Assembly (NCBI GenBank): GCA_910577835.1 | Contig: CAJTOU010000029.1 | Span: 1-42,997 of the forward strand | DNA: 42,997 nt | Source of the DNA: an uncultured Lachnospiraceae bacterium | Lineage (GTDB): Bacteria; Bacillota_A; Clostridia; Lachnospirales; Lachnospiraceae | Reading direction: 5' to 3' | In this document: in pieces, positions 32,681 through 41,919 of the stretch | Position numbering within the stretch: the stretch's first letter is position 1 | How the letters are laid out: every line of letters starts with the position of its first letter | Notes under the pieces: generated by a model | The model's database searches: none | Seen by the model: the letters and a program-made list of their open reading frames with translations, nothing else | Told to the model about the DNA's origin: nothing | Translations under genes and position numbers: made by a program

Positions 32681-35107
32681 ATGAAAAATAAATTGTTTGA
32701 GCTGACGAAAAGAAATAGTATTATTTTCGCAGTATATTTACTGCTTTTCATTGGATTATTTATACTGGTAATAAAAAAGAATGAAAAGGAAACTTTTATA
32801 ACACAAACACCTTCTAATGCTGAAAATATTATTGAGGGTATTTATAATAATGTTGAGTGCAGACAATATTTTGAGGTGCCAAAAAACAGCAGACTGGAAT
32901 TTATCAGTATCCAGTTTGCAACATATAGCAGCTATATTGATACGGATGGTATCAGCTTTACTTTATATTCAGAAGATGATATCGCATTATATACGAAAAA
33001 AATATCAGGTAATGAATTACAGGATAATGCCTATTTTTCTATTGTAATTGATAAGGAGGTCAAAAATAAAAGCGGAAACTATTATTTTGAAATAAAGGGA
33101 ACAGATACTGATAAAAATAAACTCCCACCTGCAATTTGGTGTTCAGAAAATAATGAAGTCAGTACTTCTTTATATATTAATAATGAAAAACAAGATTTTA
33201 ATATGAATGCAGTTTATAAGTATTCAAGAATAAAATATTCACTTTATATTCATTTAATATTGCAGTTTCTGGTATGTATTTTTATTTCGTTTTTCTGCTT
33301 TAAAAACATAAGTAATAAAACAGCCTTGACTTTTATTAACTTATTAGTATTTTTAACTAATTTTGTATTTATAGAATGGTTTACAGAGAATATAGGAATT
33401 GGAGGAATTGAGATTACCTTTGCCATTCGATGTATGACATATATTTTAATGTTGTGTGTACAGCTTGTTATTTTCGGAATTTGTGGAAATGTTTATTTGT
33501 CTATTATTATTACGGATATTTTCCTTGCTTTTGCAGCAATAGTAAACTATTTTGTTATGATATATAGGGGCGTGACAATTGTTCCTTCAGATTTATTTTC
33601 AGTAGGTACCCTGGTTACAGTTATGGACACCTATTTCATAACTTTTACGGCATCTCAGCTTGTTTTATTTATGTGGCTTCTTCTATGGCTGAGATTAAAT
33701 ATCAAGCTTATGTCAGGGGACCAGTATTATTTGAAATGGAGCAGAAAGAAAAGTACTATTTTGCGAAAAGCATTATCAGGAATAATTGCGATAACAACTG
33801 GAGGAATTGGTATTTTTTGTCTGTGTAATCCTGATATTCTGGAAACAACAGGGATTATATCTTATATATGGAACAGAAATCAGGGATATTTTGATAATGG
33901 TCCCTTTATGAATTTTATGGTAAATGTTCAGTATGCATTTATTAAAAAACCAGAGGATTACAGTATAGAACTTGCAAAGCAATATTTGAAAAAGTACGAA
34001 AATACATCAGTCAATAAACTGGAGGATAGTGATACAAAGCCAAATATTATCATTATTATGAATGAAAGTCTGGCAGATTTTGAATCTTATGAGAATAATG
34101 ATGTTACATTTAGCAGTGACCCATTACCATTTATTCACAGTTTGGAAGATAACACCATAAAAGGAGACTGTTATGTTTCCATATTTGGGTCAGCAACATC
34201 AAACAGTGAAATGGAGGCTTTAACAGGACATTCCATGGCATTTTTTCCAAATGGAAGCATTATATATCAGCAGTTTCCACAGGATACCACCTCTGGACTG
34301 GTAAGCAGTTTGAAGCGTTTTGGATATTCATGTATTGCGGTACATCCATGTGCAAGGACAAACTGGAACAGAGATAAGGTATATGAAAGTATGGGATTTG
34401 ATATGTTTTATTCAGAAGAGGATTTTGATGACCCTGAAATGGTACGCTGGATTAGTGATAAGGCAACCTATGATAAGATTATAGAGTTATATGAGGAGAA
34501 AGAGGAAGGGGAAACACTGTTTGTATTTGATGTGACAATGCAGGGGCATGGAGGTTATACAACAAATTATCAATGGGACAATTTTATCAGTGTAGAAGGA
34601 GAATCTTTCCCTCAGGCAGAGGAATACTTATCTTCTACTCATGTTTCGGATGAGGCTTTTGAATATTTGATAAGTTATTTTGAAAACGAGGAGGAGCCGG
34701 TTCTGATTTTTATGTTTGGAGACCACCAGCCATCAGTAGAAAATGAATTTTTTGAACTTTTGTTGGGAAAATCTCTAACAGAGCTTACCTTGGAGGAAAC
34801 ACAAAGAAGATATGTTACGCCATATTTATTATGGACAAACTATGAGCTGAACAGCAGTAAAAATGAAAATATTTCAGCGAATCAAATTTCAAAACTAATA
34901 AAACAAAAGGCTGGTCTGGAGCTATCTTCGTATGATAGATTTATTCAGAATTTCAGTAAGAAAATACCTCTGATTAATGCAAATGGGTATATGGATAATA
35001 CAGGTAAATGGTACAGTTTTGATGAAGAAAGTCGTTATGAAGATTTAATGAATCAGTATAGAATTATTCAATATGCAATTTATTGTGATGGGTTGGAAAT
35101 AAAATAA
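32681..35107 (+). CDS. LtaS-like membrane sulfatase (phosphoglycerol transferase)
   Basis: 808 residues from ATG 32681 (GGAG at 32672-32675). TM1 near residues 13-32, then about 150 residues of extracellular beta-rich sequence, then four or so membrane helices (about 185-330), and an extracellular sulfatase-fold domain from about 455. The lipoteichoic acid synthase residues are visible: MNESLADFE (Glu462), ATSNSEMEALTG (Thr506, nucleophile), TNWNRDK, GHGGY (His623) and FGDHQP (Asp681/His682). It should transfer glycerol phosphate, or another phospho-group, from a lipid to a surface acceptor. The long N-terminal extracellular insert is not part of LtaS itself. A licD gene follows after 229 bp with its own promoter. 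Confidence 0.85.
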   Translation: MKNKLFELTKRNSIIFAVYLLLFIGLFILVIKKNEKETFITQTPSNAENIIEGIYNNVECRQYFEVPKNSRLEFISIQFATYSSYIDTDGISFTLYSEDDIALYTKKISGNELQDNAYFSIVIDKEVKNKSGNYYFEIKGTDTDKNKLPPAIWCSENNEVSTSLYINNEKQDFNMNAVYKYSRIKYSLYIHLILQFLVCIFISFFCFKNISNKTALTFINLLVFLTNFVFIEWFTENIGIGGIEITFAIRCMTYILMLCVQLVIFGICGNVYLSIIITDIFLAFAAIVNYFVMIYRGVTIVPSDLFSVGTLVTVMDTYFITFTASQLVLFMWLLLWLRLNIKLMSGDQYYLKWSRKKSTILRKALSGIIAITTGGIGIFCLCNPDILETTGIISYIWNRNQGYFDNGPFMNFMVNVQYAFIKKPEDYSIELAKQYLKKYENTSVNKLEDSDTKPNIIIIMNESLADFESYENNDVTFSSDPLPFIHSLEDNTIKGDCYVSIFGSATSNSEMEALTGHSMAFFPNGSIIYQQFPQDTTSGLVSSLKRFGYSCIAVHPCARTNWNRDKVYESMGFDMFYSEEDFDDPEMVRWISDKATYDKIIELYEEKEEGETLFVFDVTMQGHGGYTTNYQWDNFISVEGESFPQAEEYLSSTHVSDEAFEYLISYFENEEEPVLIFMFGDHQPSVENEFFELLLGKSLTELTLEETQRRYVTPYLLWTNYELNSSKNENISANQISKLIKQKAGLELSSYDRFIQNFSKKIPLINANGYMDNTGKWYSFDEESRYEDLMNQYRIIQYAIYCDGLEIK

Positions 35108-35187
35108 TAAATATCAAAGGTTATGTTTTTTGTTTATACTATATTCTAATATTTTTTGTAATTACTGGAAAAGAAAATGATATTTGC

Positions 35188-35216
35188 TTGTATAATCAAT
35201 ATTAAGATGTTATAAT
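35188..35216 (+). promoter_or_regulatory. Extended -10 promoter of the licD-pepM operon
   Basis: TTGTAT (35188-35193), 17-bp spacer, TGTTATAAT with -10 at 35211-35216. The ~115-nt leader contains a short dyad (AAGCC/GGCTT). No further promoter is clear until the window end, and genes from licD on are tightly packed. Confidence 0.7.
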
Positions 35217-35336
35217 AGTTGAGATTTGTATATAAGAAGCCAAAATTATAAAAAGATAAGGCTTATAATAAACAGAGAAAAGCTGTATAAAGTTGCTGTT
35301 TTCTACCTGAGTTAAGTGAAAGGAATGAATACAAAT

Positions 35337-36176
35337 ATGAAATATGAAACAGAAGTTCTGTTGAAAGTACAGGCTCTTGAAAAAATGATTTTACAGGATT
35401 TTCATAATATATGTAAGGAACATAAAGCAGATTACTTTATTATGTATGGAAGTGGAATTGGTGTGGAAAGACATAAAGACATGATACCATGGGATGATGA
35501 CATCGATGTCGGGATGCTCAGGGAGGATTTTAACAAAATTATTTCTGTTATAAAAAAAGAATATTCAGATAAATATGAGGTTTTGAATTTTGAGGAAAAT
35601 AACAAGTTTCCAATTGTAACTACTCAGATTATATTGAAGGGTACAAAGTTTAGAGTAAAGGAATTTAAAGATGTAAATTGTAATTTTGGCATCTATTTGG
35701 ATGTATTTCCTTTTGATTATGTCAGTAATGATAAAGAGGAAGCAAAAAAACAGATGAAAAAAGCGTGGTTTTATAATAAGCTTCTTATTCTGAGAAATAT
35801 GGGTGGACCAAAGCTTCCATTTAAGGGGTGGAAGAACAGAATTGTAGAAATAGTATGTGGTATAATACATGGAGGTTTGAAGCTGTTTCGTATAAATCCT
35901 CAGAAAATTTACCAAAGTTATATGAAGCAGACAGCAAAATATAAAGATACAGACCGAATAGGATTTTTTGGTGCAACCATGCCGGGTGCAGAGATATTTT
36001 ATAAAAAAGATATTTTTCCTGTAATTGAAAAACCTTTTGGAGATAGTGTAGTAAAGGTTCCATATAATAATGACAAAGTACTGCGTCATTTATATGGCGA
36101 TTATATGAAATTACCGGCAGAGGAAGATAGAGTAAATCATTGTCCGATAGAACTGGATTTTGGAACATATAAATAA
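35337..36176 (+). CDS. LicD-family phosphotransferase
   Basis: 279 residues from ATG 35337 (12 bases after AAAGGA); a GTG at 35316 precedes that site. It carries the LicD core at residues 38-60: GSGIGVERHKDMIPWDDDID, a nucleotidyltransferase-fold active site with metal-binding Asp in PWDDDID (51-57). LicD proteins move a phospho-group such as phosphocholine from a CDP-linked donor to a surface glycan. Genes for a nucleotidyltransferase (39983) and a PEP mutase (41920) lie in the same operon, so the donor may be a CDP- or CMP-phosphonate rather than CDP-choline; this is inference. No choline kinase or uptake gene is seen. Confidence 0.9.
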   Translation: MKYETEVLLKVQALEKMILQDFHNICKEHKADYFIMYGSGIGVERHKDMIPWDDDIDVGMLREDFNKIISVIKKEYSDKYEVLNFEENNKFPIVTTQIILKGTKFRVKEFKDVNCNFGIYLDVFPFDYVSNDKEEAKKQMKKAWFYNKLLILRNMGGPKLPFKGWKNRIVEIVCGIIHGGLKLFRINPQKIYQSYMKQTAKYKDTDRIGFFGATMPGAEIFYKKDIFPVIEKPFGDSVVKVPYNNDKVLRHLYGDYMKLPAEEDRVNHCPIELDFGTYK

Positions 36177-36200
36177 AAGTTTATAGAAAAGAGAAAAAAT

Positions 36201-37430
36201 ATGATATCGGCAAAAAGTGGAGCATATATATGGAATACAATAAACAGTATGTTAAATGCGGGAATGTCCGCAGTATTGCTGTTAGTGGTCAGTCGGATTT
36301 GTGGTGAGGACCAGGCCGGAAATTTTACTTTAGCTTTTTCTGTTGCACAGTTAATGGTAACAATCGGATACTTTGAATTGAGGTCCTATCAGGTTACAGA
36401 TATAAATAATAAATATTCAAATGAACAGTATTATTCATTTAAAGTACTTTCTTGTCTGACAATGCTGGTGGTCAGTGTTATATATGTATTTTCAAAAGGA
36501 TATTCTTTTGACAGAATAATACTGATTCTTTTATTATGCGTACTGAAAATGCTGGACGCTTATGAAGAGTATTATGTAACTTTGTATCAAAAAGAAAATC
36601 AGCTTGATGTAGGGGCAAAGTATAGTTCTATTCGTCTTCTGGCTACCATTTTAGCTTTTCTTGTTCTAATTATAATAACACAAAATATGTATATTGCATC
36701 TGTGGGAGCAATTACAGCCGCTGTTATTATTATCTGGATATGGTTTGAAATTAACGCAAAAAGAAATTTTTCAGTATCTCTGTCAGGAGATATAAAATCA
36801 ATTATGGGAATTTTATGGGAATGTATGCCTTTATTTATCGGTTCTTATCTGACGTTATATGTGGGAAACGCACCTAAATATGCCATTGATGATTTTCTGG
36901 AATTAAAATATCAGACCTATTATGGAATTTTGTATATGCCTTCTTTTGTTATAAATCTTCTCAGTGGTTTTGTATTTAAACCTTTACTGGTGGATTTATC
37001 TGCTTATTATTATAATAACAGAAAAAGATATCGAAAAATTGTTTTGAAAATATTTGGTATTCTTGCATGTATCTTTCTGCTAGTAATGATATCCGGCTAT
37101 TTTTTAGGAATACCATTACTTAATCTGTTATATGGAGTAAATTTGGATGGATATAGGACAGACCTGCTGATTATTATTTTAGGAGGCGCAGTTTCTGCAT
37201 TGGGCATTATTATTTGTTATATGATAACTATTATGCGCCGTCAGAAATGGTTGACTATCAGTTATCTAGTAACAGCAATAGCAGCGGGATTTTTATCACC
37301 AATATTGGTAAAAAACTATGAAATCAGAGGAGCTAGTATAGGATTTCTTTTGTACAATATTATAAGAGTTCTTTTGTTTGCTGTTATTTTATTTATTTGC
37401 AGTAAAAAGGAAAATAAAACTTACACTTAA
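36201..37430 (+). CDS. Polysaccharide flippase (Wzx/MOP type)
   Basis: 409 residues, with about 12 membrane helices evenly spread. The start, SGAYIWNTINSMLNAGMSAVLLLVVSRICG in outline, and RSYQVTD near residue 60 resemble oligosaccharide flippases of the MOP superfamily. It probably turns an undecaprenyl-linked repeat unit to the outside face for assembly. The ribosome binding site is weak (AAAAGAG). It is 24 bp after licD and 10 bp before the next glycosyltransferase. A polymerase (Wzy) is not seen inside the window. A more distant MATE-type function is possible but unlikely in this context. Confidence 0.85.
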   Translation: MISAKSGAYIWNTINSMLNAGMSAVLLLVVSRICGEDQAGNFTLAFSVAQLMVTIGYFELRSYQVTDINNKYSNEQYYSFKVLSCLTMLVVSVIYVFSKGYSFDRIILILLLCVLKMLDAYEEYYVTLYQKENQLDVGAKYSSIRLLATILAFLVLIIITQNMYIASVGAITAAVIIIWIWFEINAKRNFSVSLSGDIKSIMGILWECMPLFIGSYLTLYVGNAPKYAIDDFLELKYQTYYGILYMPSFVINLLSGFVFKPLLVDLSAYYYNNRKRYRKIVLKIFGILACIFLLVMISGYFLGIPLLNLLYGVNLDGYRTDLLIIILGGAVSALGIIICYMITIMRRQKWLTISYLVTAIAAGFLSPILVKNYEIRGASIGFLLYNIIRVLLFAVILFICSKKENKTYT

Positions 37431-37440
37431 GGAGGGAACA

Positions 37441-38241
37441 ATGTATTCAGGAAAAGACCATACATTTGCGGTATGTGCATATAAAGAAAATCCATATTTG
37501 GAGCAGACAATTCAGAGCCTCAAGGACCAGTCTGTGAAAAGTCAGATTATTTTATCCACATCGACACCAAATGAATATTTAAAAGAAATCTGTAAAAAAC
37601 ATAATATTCCAATGGTAGTAAATCCTGAACCTCATCTGGCAGGAGATGACTGGAATTATGCCTATTCTCAGGCAAAAACCCCGTTAGTTACTCTGGCACA
37701 TCAGGATGATATTTATGAGAAGGATTTTCTTAAAGTAACCTTGGAATATATAAATAAACGTAAAAAATCAGATGTAATTATGGCATTTACAGATTATTAT
37801 GAATTAAAGCAGGGAAAACGTGTAAATACAAATAAGCTTTTGAAAATAAAAAGAATTATAAACTGGCCTTTGTCAGTTCCATTCTTTAGAAAAAGCAGAT
37901 TTATCAGAAGAAGAACATTATCTGTAGGCTGTGCAATCTGTTGTCCGGCAGCTACGTATGTAAAAAAGAATGCTGGTGAAAATATATTTGATACTACTTT
38001 TAAAAACAGTTGTGATTATATGACATGGGTGACACTGGCAAACAGAAAGGGGGCTTTTATATATATTCCCAAGTTAATGCTTGGACATAGAATTTATGCG
38101 GAATCAGCCACAACAAGAAACTTAGAAGAAAATATCAGAAAAAAAGAGGATTTTCAGATTATGTGTCAATTTTGGCCAAAGCCGGTTGCCAGATTTATAA
38201 ATAATCTTTATGCAAAAAGCGAAAAAAGTAATGTGGTGTAA
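37441..38241 (+). CDS. GT2 family glycosyltransferase
   Basis: 266 residues from ATG 37441, preceded by GGAGGG; a longer frame from 37378 runs into the flippase gene. GT-A features: FAVCAYKENPYLEQTIQSLKDQ, GDDWNYAYSQA, and AHQDDIYEKDFL, where the DD is the metal/nucleotide site. A basic region near residue 130 to 160 (KIKRIINWP, RKSRFIRRR) suggests contact with the membrane. The donor and acceptor sugars cannot be assigned. It is in the middle of the licD-pepM operon and presumably extends the lipid-linked repeat unit. Confidence 0.85.
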   Translation: MYSGKDHTFAVCAYKENPYLEQTIQSLKDQSVKSQIILSTSTPNEYLKEICKKHNIPMVVNPEPHLAGDDWNYAYSQAKTPLVTLAHQDDIYEKDFLKVTLEYINKRKKSDVIMAFTDYYELKQGKRVNTNKLLKIKRIINWPLSVPFFRKSRFIRRRTLSVGCAICCPAATYVKKNAGENIFDTTFKNSCDYMTWVTLANRKGAFIYIPKLMLGHRIYAESATTRNLEENIRKKEDFQIMCQFWPKPVARFINNLYAKSEKSNVV

Positions 38242-38270
38242 TTTTATTTATATAAAGAAGGTGATGTATT

Positions 38271-38999
38271 ATGAATTTACTTATTATGTCTGATATTCAC
38301 GGAAATAAATCAGCACTTCTTTCAGTGTTGAAAAAAGTAAATGCGGAACATAGAATTGATGCATGTATATTGTTGGGAGATATTATTGATTATGGAATGC
38401 ATTCAAATGAAGTGATAGATATTTTAAAGGGGTTATCCTATCCTGTTTTATGCAATATAAGAGGAAATCATGAGGATGCAGTAGTGAATGAAAATTATGA
38501 AAGATTTTCTTCTGAAAGAGGAAGAGAATGTTCAAAATTTACACGAAGTATTTTAACACAAAATTCATGGGATTATATAAATCAGGAAATGTCTGACAGA
38601 GGATTTTATGAATTTGAGTGTGCGGGAAAAAAGTGTCTTGCAGTACATGGAAGTATAGAGGATGAATTTTGGATAAGCCTGAAACCGGAGGATGAATTAA
38701 GTGTATATCAAAAATATGATTATGTTTTTTCTGGACATTCTCATATTCCACATTATATAGAAAAATATTACAGTGTAAATAATAAAAACGCAAGAAATAA
38801 AAAGAAGGTTATCTTTATTAATCCAGGTTCAGTAGGACAGCCAAGAAATCTTAATCCTATGGCACAATATGTTATTTTGGATATAAAAACAGAAAAAGTG
38901 ATTTTAGACAAGGTGGTATATGATATTTTAAGTGAACAGTCAGCATACAAAGGTCAGGTAGACGAATTTTATAAAAATAGATTGGAGATGGGTATATAA
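38271..38999 (+). CDS. Calcineurin-type metallophosphoesterase
   Basis: 242 residues with every metallophosphoesterase motif: SDIHGN (Asp8, His10), LLGDIIDYG, RGNHED, AVHGS and SGHSHIP. Two metal ions (often Mn or Fe) should be bound. Cytoplasmic, no signal. The family hydrolyses phosphomonoesters or diesters of very varied kinds. Its stop is directly followed by the ATG of the next gene, and it lies within a glycan operon, so the substrate may be a nucleotide-linked or phospho-sugar intermediate, or a phosphonate ester. The substrate is unknown. AAGGTGATG lies before the ATG. Confidence 0.85.
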   Translation: MNLLIMSDIHGNKSALLSVLKKVNAEHRIDACILLGDIIDYGMHSNEVIDILKGLSYPVLCNIRGNHEDAVVNENYERFSSERGRECSKFTRSILTQNSWDYINQEMSDRGFYEFECAGKKCLAVHGSIEDEFWISLKPEDELSVYQKYDYVFSGHSHIPHYIEKYYSVNNKNARNKKKVIFINPGSVGQPRNLNPMAQYVILDIKTEKVILDKVVYDILSEQSAYKGQVDEFYKNRLEMGI

Positions 39000-39986
39000 A
39001 TGAATTTATATGTAATCAGTGGTGTAACAGGAATGACAGGAAATGAACTGGCAAGACGTCTTGTTAGTTCCGGAAACAGAGTAGTGGGTTTTGACAATTT
39101 TTTTGCATCTTCTATTGAAACAGTAGAAGATATTATAAAAGACAATAAATTTACTTTTTATGAGTATGATTTAAATTCGAAAGAACAGATGAATCAGTTA
39201 AAACAGAAAATTCTTATATTGAAACAGGAATGTGATAAAATAATTTATATTAATTGTGCTGCAGTAGTTCATACAGAACATTTCTACTATGTGCATCGGA
39301 CTTTTGAGACAAATGTACTGGGAATGAAGGATTTCCTTGACCAAGCGATTGAAGTGGGAGCACAGATTTATATTAACTGTTCCACTTCTGAGGTATATTC
39401 CATGAATTCATGGAAAGAGGGAGGAGTATCGGAATCAGATTATATTGAAATGGCAAATGCAGAACACAGCCAGAGGACCAGTTATGCAACAGGAAAGCTT
39501 ATGACAGAATTTTTTATGAAGGATGCTGTAAATGAAAAAAAGATTAAGGGCTGTTCCATTCGTTTTGCAAATGTATACAGTAAAAATGAATTATATCCAA
39601 AACATATTATTCCACATATTTTAAATGAGTTAAAGACAAAGGGAAGTGTTGAGCTGCTAGAAAATTCTAAAACCAATTATCGGACATTTCTTCATAATGA
39701 AGATAGCTGTGACGCAGTGCTGGCACTGATAGATTCTGAAAATGCGCTGGACGGTTCTGTGTATAATGTGGCAACAGATGAGGAAATATCGATTATTGAT
39801 TTAGTAAAGCTATGTGCAGATAAGCTTGGAATCAAAGAACCTGAAATTACATTTAAAGGATATCGTGAATCTGACCCGGTAAGAAGACTGCTTAATACTG
39901 ACAAGATAAAAGAGAGAACAAGCTGGAGGCCACAGATAAATCTGGAAAAGGGAATTGACATGTGTCTGGAGGGAATGAAGGATTGA
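39000..39986 (+). CDS. NAD-dependent epimerase/dehydratase (extended SDR)
   Basis: 328 residues. NAD site SGVTGMTG at 7-14, INCAAVVHTEHFY, the active-site serine in NCSTSEVYS, and SYATGKLMTEFF with the catalytic Tyr and Lys. The last part (TSWRPQINLEKGIDMCLEGM) is the usual C-terminal end of UDP-sugar 4-epimerase/dehydratase enzymes. It is probably an enzyme of a nucleotide sugar used in the repeat unit. The exact reaction is not known. It starts directly after the previous stop codon, and its own stop overlaps the TTG start of the next gene (TTGA), so translation is coupled to the nucleotidyltransferase. Confidence 0.83.
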   Translation: MNLYVISGVTGMTGNELARRLVSSGNRVVGFDNFFASSIETVEDIIKDNKFTFYEYDLNSKEQMNQLKQKILILKQECDKIIYINCAAVVHTEHFYYVHRTFETNVLGMKDFLDQAIEVGAQIYINCSTSEVYSMNSWKEGGVSESDYIEMANAEHSQRTSYATGKLMTEFFMKDAVNEKKIKGCSIRFANVYSKNELYPKHIIPHILNELKTKGSVELLENSKTNYRTFLHNEDSCDAVLALIDSENALDGSVYNVATDEEISIIDLVKLCADKLGIKEPEITFKGYRESDPVRRLLNTDKIKERTSWRPQINLEKGIDMCLEGMKD

Positions 39987-40717
39987 AGATATTAATTATT
40001 ACAGTGGCAGGCACATCAAGCAGGTTTAGTGAATCTCTTGGAAAAGACTGTCTGAAATGCATTTATTACAAAAATAATATTAAAGAATCTTTATTGTATA
40101 GAATGATTTATCAAAATACGGATTTTGATTGCTACGTAATCGTGGGCGGATTTATGTATGATGAACTGAACCAAGTGATTGAAAATGATTTTTCAGAATT
40201 GAAGAAAAAAATAATACTGGTTAAAAATAGTTACTTCAGAGAGTATGGTTCTGGATATAGTCTGTATCTGGGATTGAAAGCAATTATAAATATGGAATTT
40301 TCACAGGTAGTATTTGCCGAGGGAGATTTATATGTGGACAAAGAGAGCTTTGAACGGCTTTGTGAGCTTAAGACAAATGTGATTACCTGTAATGACGAGG
40401 AAATACTCGCTAGTAAGGCGGTAGCATTTTATTACGATGTAAATTATGGTATCCATTATATTTATGATGTGAGTCATAATGTATTGGAAATTCGGGAACC
40501 ATTTACAGGTATATTTAATTCAGGTCAGATATGGAAATTTGTTTCTTCTGATAAGTTGAAAGAAAGCTTTTTTAGTTTAAATGAAGTAGAATGGCAAGGA
40601 ACAAATTTAGTATTTATACAGAGATATTTTGAAAGGTTAAAAAGAGAAGAATATACTATGATTCGCTTCAAAAAATGGATTAACTGCAATACAATATCAG
40701 ATTTTGAAAAAATATAG
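39983..40717 (+). CDS. MobA/LicC-like nucleotidyltransferase, candidate phosphonate cytidylyltransferase
   Basis: 244 residues from TTG 39983 (GGAGGG at 39968-39973), overlapping the previous stop as TTGA. It starts MKILIITVAGTSSRFSES, an NTP-transferase glycine loop with the basic SSRF and Lys21/Lys25 instead of the usual GxGxRxxxxxxxKP. FAEGDLYVD (Asp115) is the metal-binding position, and NEVEWQGTN is near the C-terminus. LicC-type members make CDP-choline; PntC-type members make CMP-aminoethylphosphonate. Beside LicD and PEP mutase the second is the more likely use, but this is inferred. The diverged loop warrants a check of activity. Confidence 0.7.
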   Translation: MKILIITVAGTSSRFSESLGKDCLKCIYYKNNIKESLLYRMIYQNTDFDCYVIVGGFMYDELNQVIENDFSELKKKIILVKNSYFREYGSGYSLYLGLKAIINMEFSQVVFAEGDLYVDKESFERLCELKTNVITCNDEEILASKAVAFYYDVNYGIHYIYDVSHNVLEIREPFTGIFNSGQIWKFVSSDKLKESFFSLNEVEWQGTNLVFIQRYFERLKREEYTMIRFKKWINCNTISDFEKI

Positions 40718-40733
40718 CTATGAGGTGATGATA

Positions 40734-41915
40734 ATGAAAGAATTAAATGAAAAGCTGGAGATATTGAAAAAAAGTATTTCAGAGAGAAAAACTAGAATTA
40801 TGATTATGGGACTCGGCAGCGTGGGGTCCTATTTGCTTGATTATTTGATGTCATGTAAAGACGAAAGGCTTGAAATTTATGTGGTGGGAAGAAATCAGGA
40901 AAAAATAATTTCAGATGTAAATATTGTTCGTGTAGCTGCCATGATTCGTGGACAAAACAGAACAGAAATCAAGATTATCAGCGGAGTTGATTTTAATGAT
41001 GTTTCTTCTATTGAAAAATGTATTTGTAGCTGTGCTCCTGATTTTATAGTTAATAGCAGCAGAGCATATTCAGGATTAAAATATGGAAGTATTTCATGGA
41101 AAAATGTCAGAGCATATGGAATATGGGCTCCTCTGGCAATCAAATATATTAAAAATATTATGGAAGCATATGAAAATGCGGGGAGTAATGCTATTGTAAT
41201 TAATACTTCTTATTCGGATGCGGTAATTCCATGGCTGAAATCAGCAAAAAAAGCTTATCCTGATTTTGGAAGCGGAAATATTAATCATTTAATTCCGCGA
41301 ATTAAATTTGCAGTGGCAGAAAAATATAACATCAGTGATTACTGGAACATTGATGTAACCTATGCGGTCAGTCATTTTCATGATGTGGTGATTAGCAAGG
41401 AAGGACAGACAGAGAATGTTTCTCAGTTAATTAATATTCAATATAATGGTAAAAGACTTGAATCTGATATGAATGAGATTTTTTCCATGTGTAAAATATC
41501 AATGCCGGTTGATGCAAAGAGAAATATGATGAATGCTTCTAGCAACTTTGAAATTATACAGGGAATATTAAAGGCTGTCAGAGAAAAAGCAAAAGTAAAA
41601 TTGCATTGTCCGGGAGTGTTTGGAGAGATAGGAGGATATCCTGTTCTTATTGATGGTACAGGTGATATGGTCAAAGCATATATTGATGAAGAATGCTTTA
41701 ACATAAATGAAATGCGTGCAAAAAACAGAGAATCTATCTATCTGGATGGAATTAAAGATGTTAAAAATGGAACTTTGTATTTTACAGATGAACTTATAGA
41801 AAAGACAAAAAAGGTTTTCGGAGTTTCTCTTATGAAAGAAGTATCCTTTCAAAACATTGAAGAAGCAGCACAATTTTTGATTACAGAAATTATTGAAAAG
41901 AACAGGGAGAAATAG
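40734..41915 (+). CDS. Rossmann-fold protein, LDH/MDH-like, function unknown
   Basis: 393 residues from ATG 40734 (GAGGTGATG upstream; an earlier ATG at 40704 overlaps the previous gene). An N-terminal helix of ~20 residues precedes IMIMGLGSVGSYLL, a GxGxxG NAD-binding loop at 26-31. The later segments IVINTSYSDAVIP and GSGNINHLIPRIKFAVAEKYNI resemble the order in lactate/malate dehydrogenases, and SHFHD occurs where they have GEHGD. The usual catalytic Asp and His do not line up, so the reaction is probably different. It lies 4 bp before the PEP mutase gene. A role in processing phosphonopyruvate or a later phosphonate is a hypothesis only. Confidence 0.55.
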   Translation: MKELNEKLEILKKSISERKTRIMIMGLGSVGSYLLDYLMSCKDERLEIYVVGRNQEKIISDVNIVRVAAMIRGQNRTEIKIISGVDFNDVSSIEKCICSCAPDFIVNSSRAYSGLKYGSISWKNVRAYGIWAPLAIKYIKNIMEAYENAGSNAIVINTSYSDAVIPWLKSAKKAYPDFGSGNINHLIPRIKFAVAEKYNISDYWNIDVTYAVSHFHDVVISKEGQTENVSQLINIQYNGKRLESDMNEIFSMCKISMPVDAKRNMMNASSNFEIIQGILKAVREKAKVKLHCPGVFGEIGGYPVLIDGTGDMVKAYIDEECFNINEMRAKNRESIYLDGIKDVKNGTLYFTDELIEKTKKVFGVSLMKEVSFQNIEEAAQFLITEIIEKNREK

Positions 41916-41919
41916 AAGA

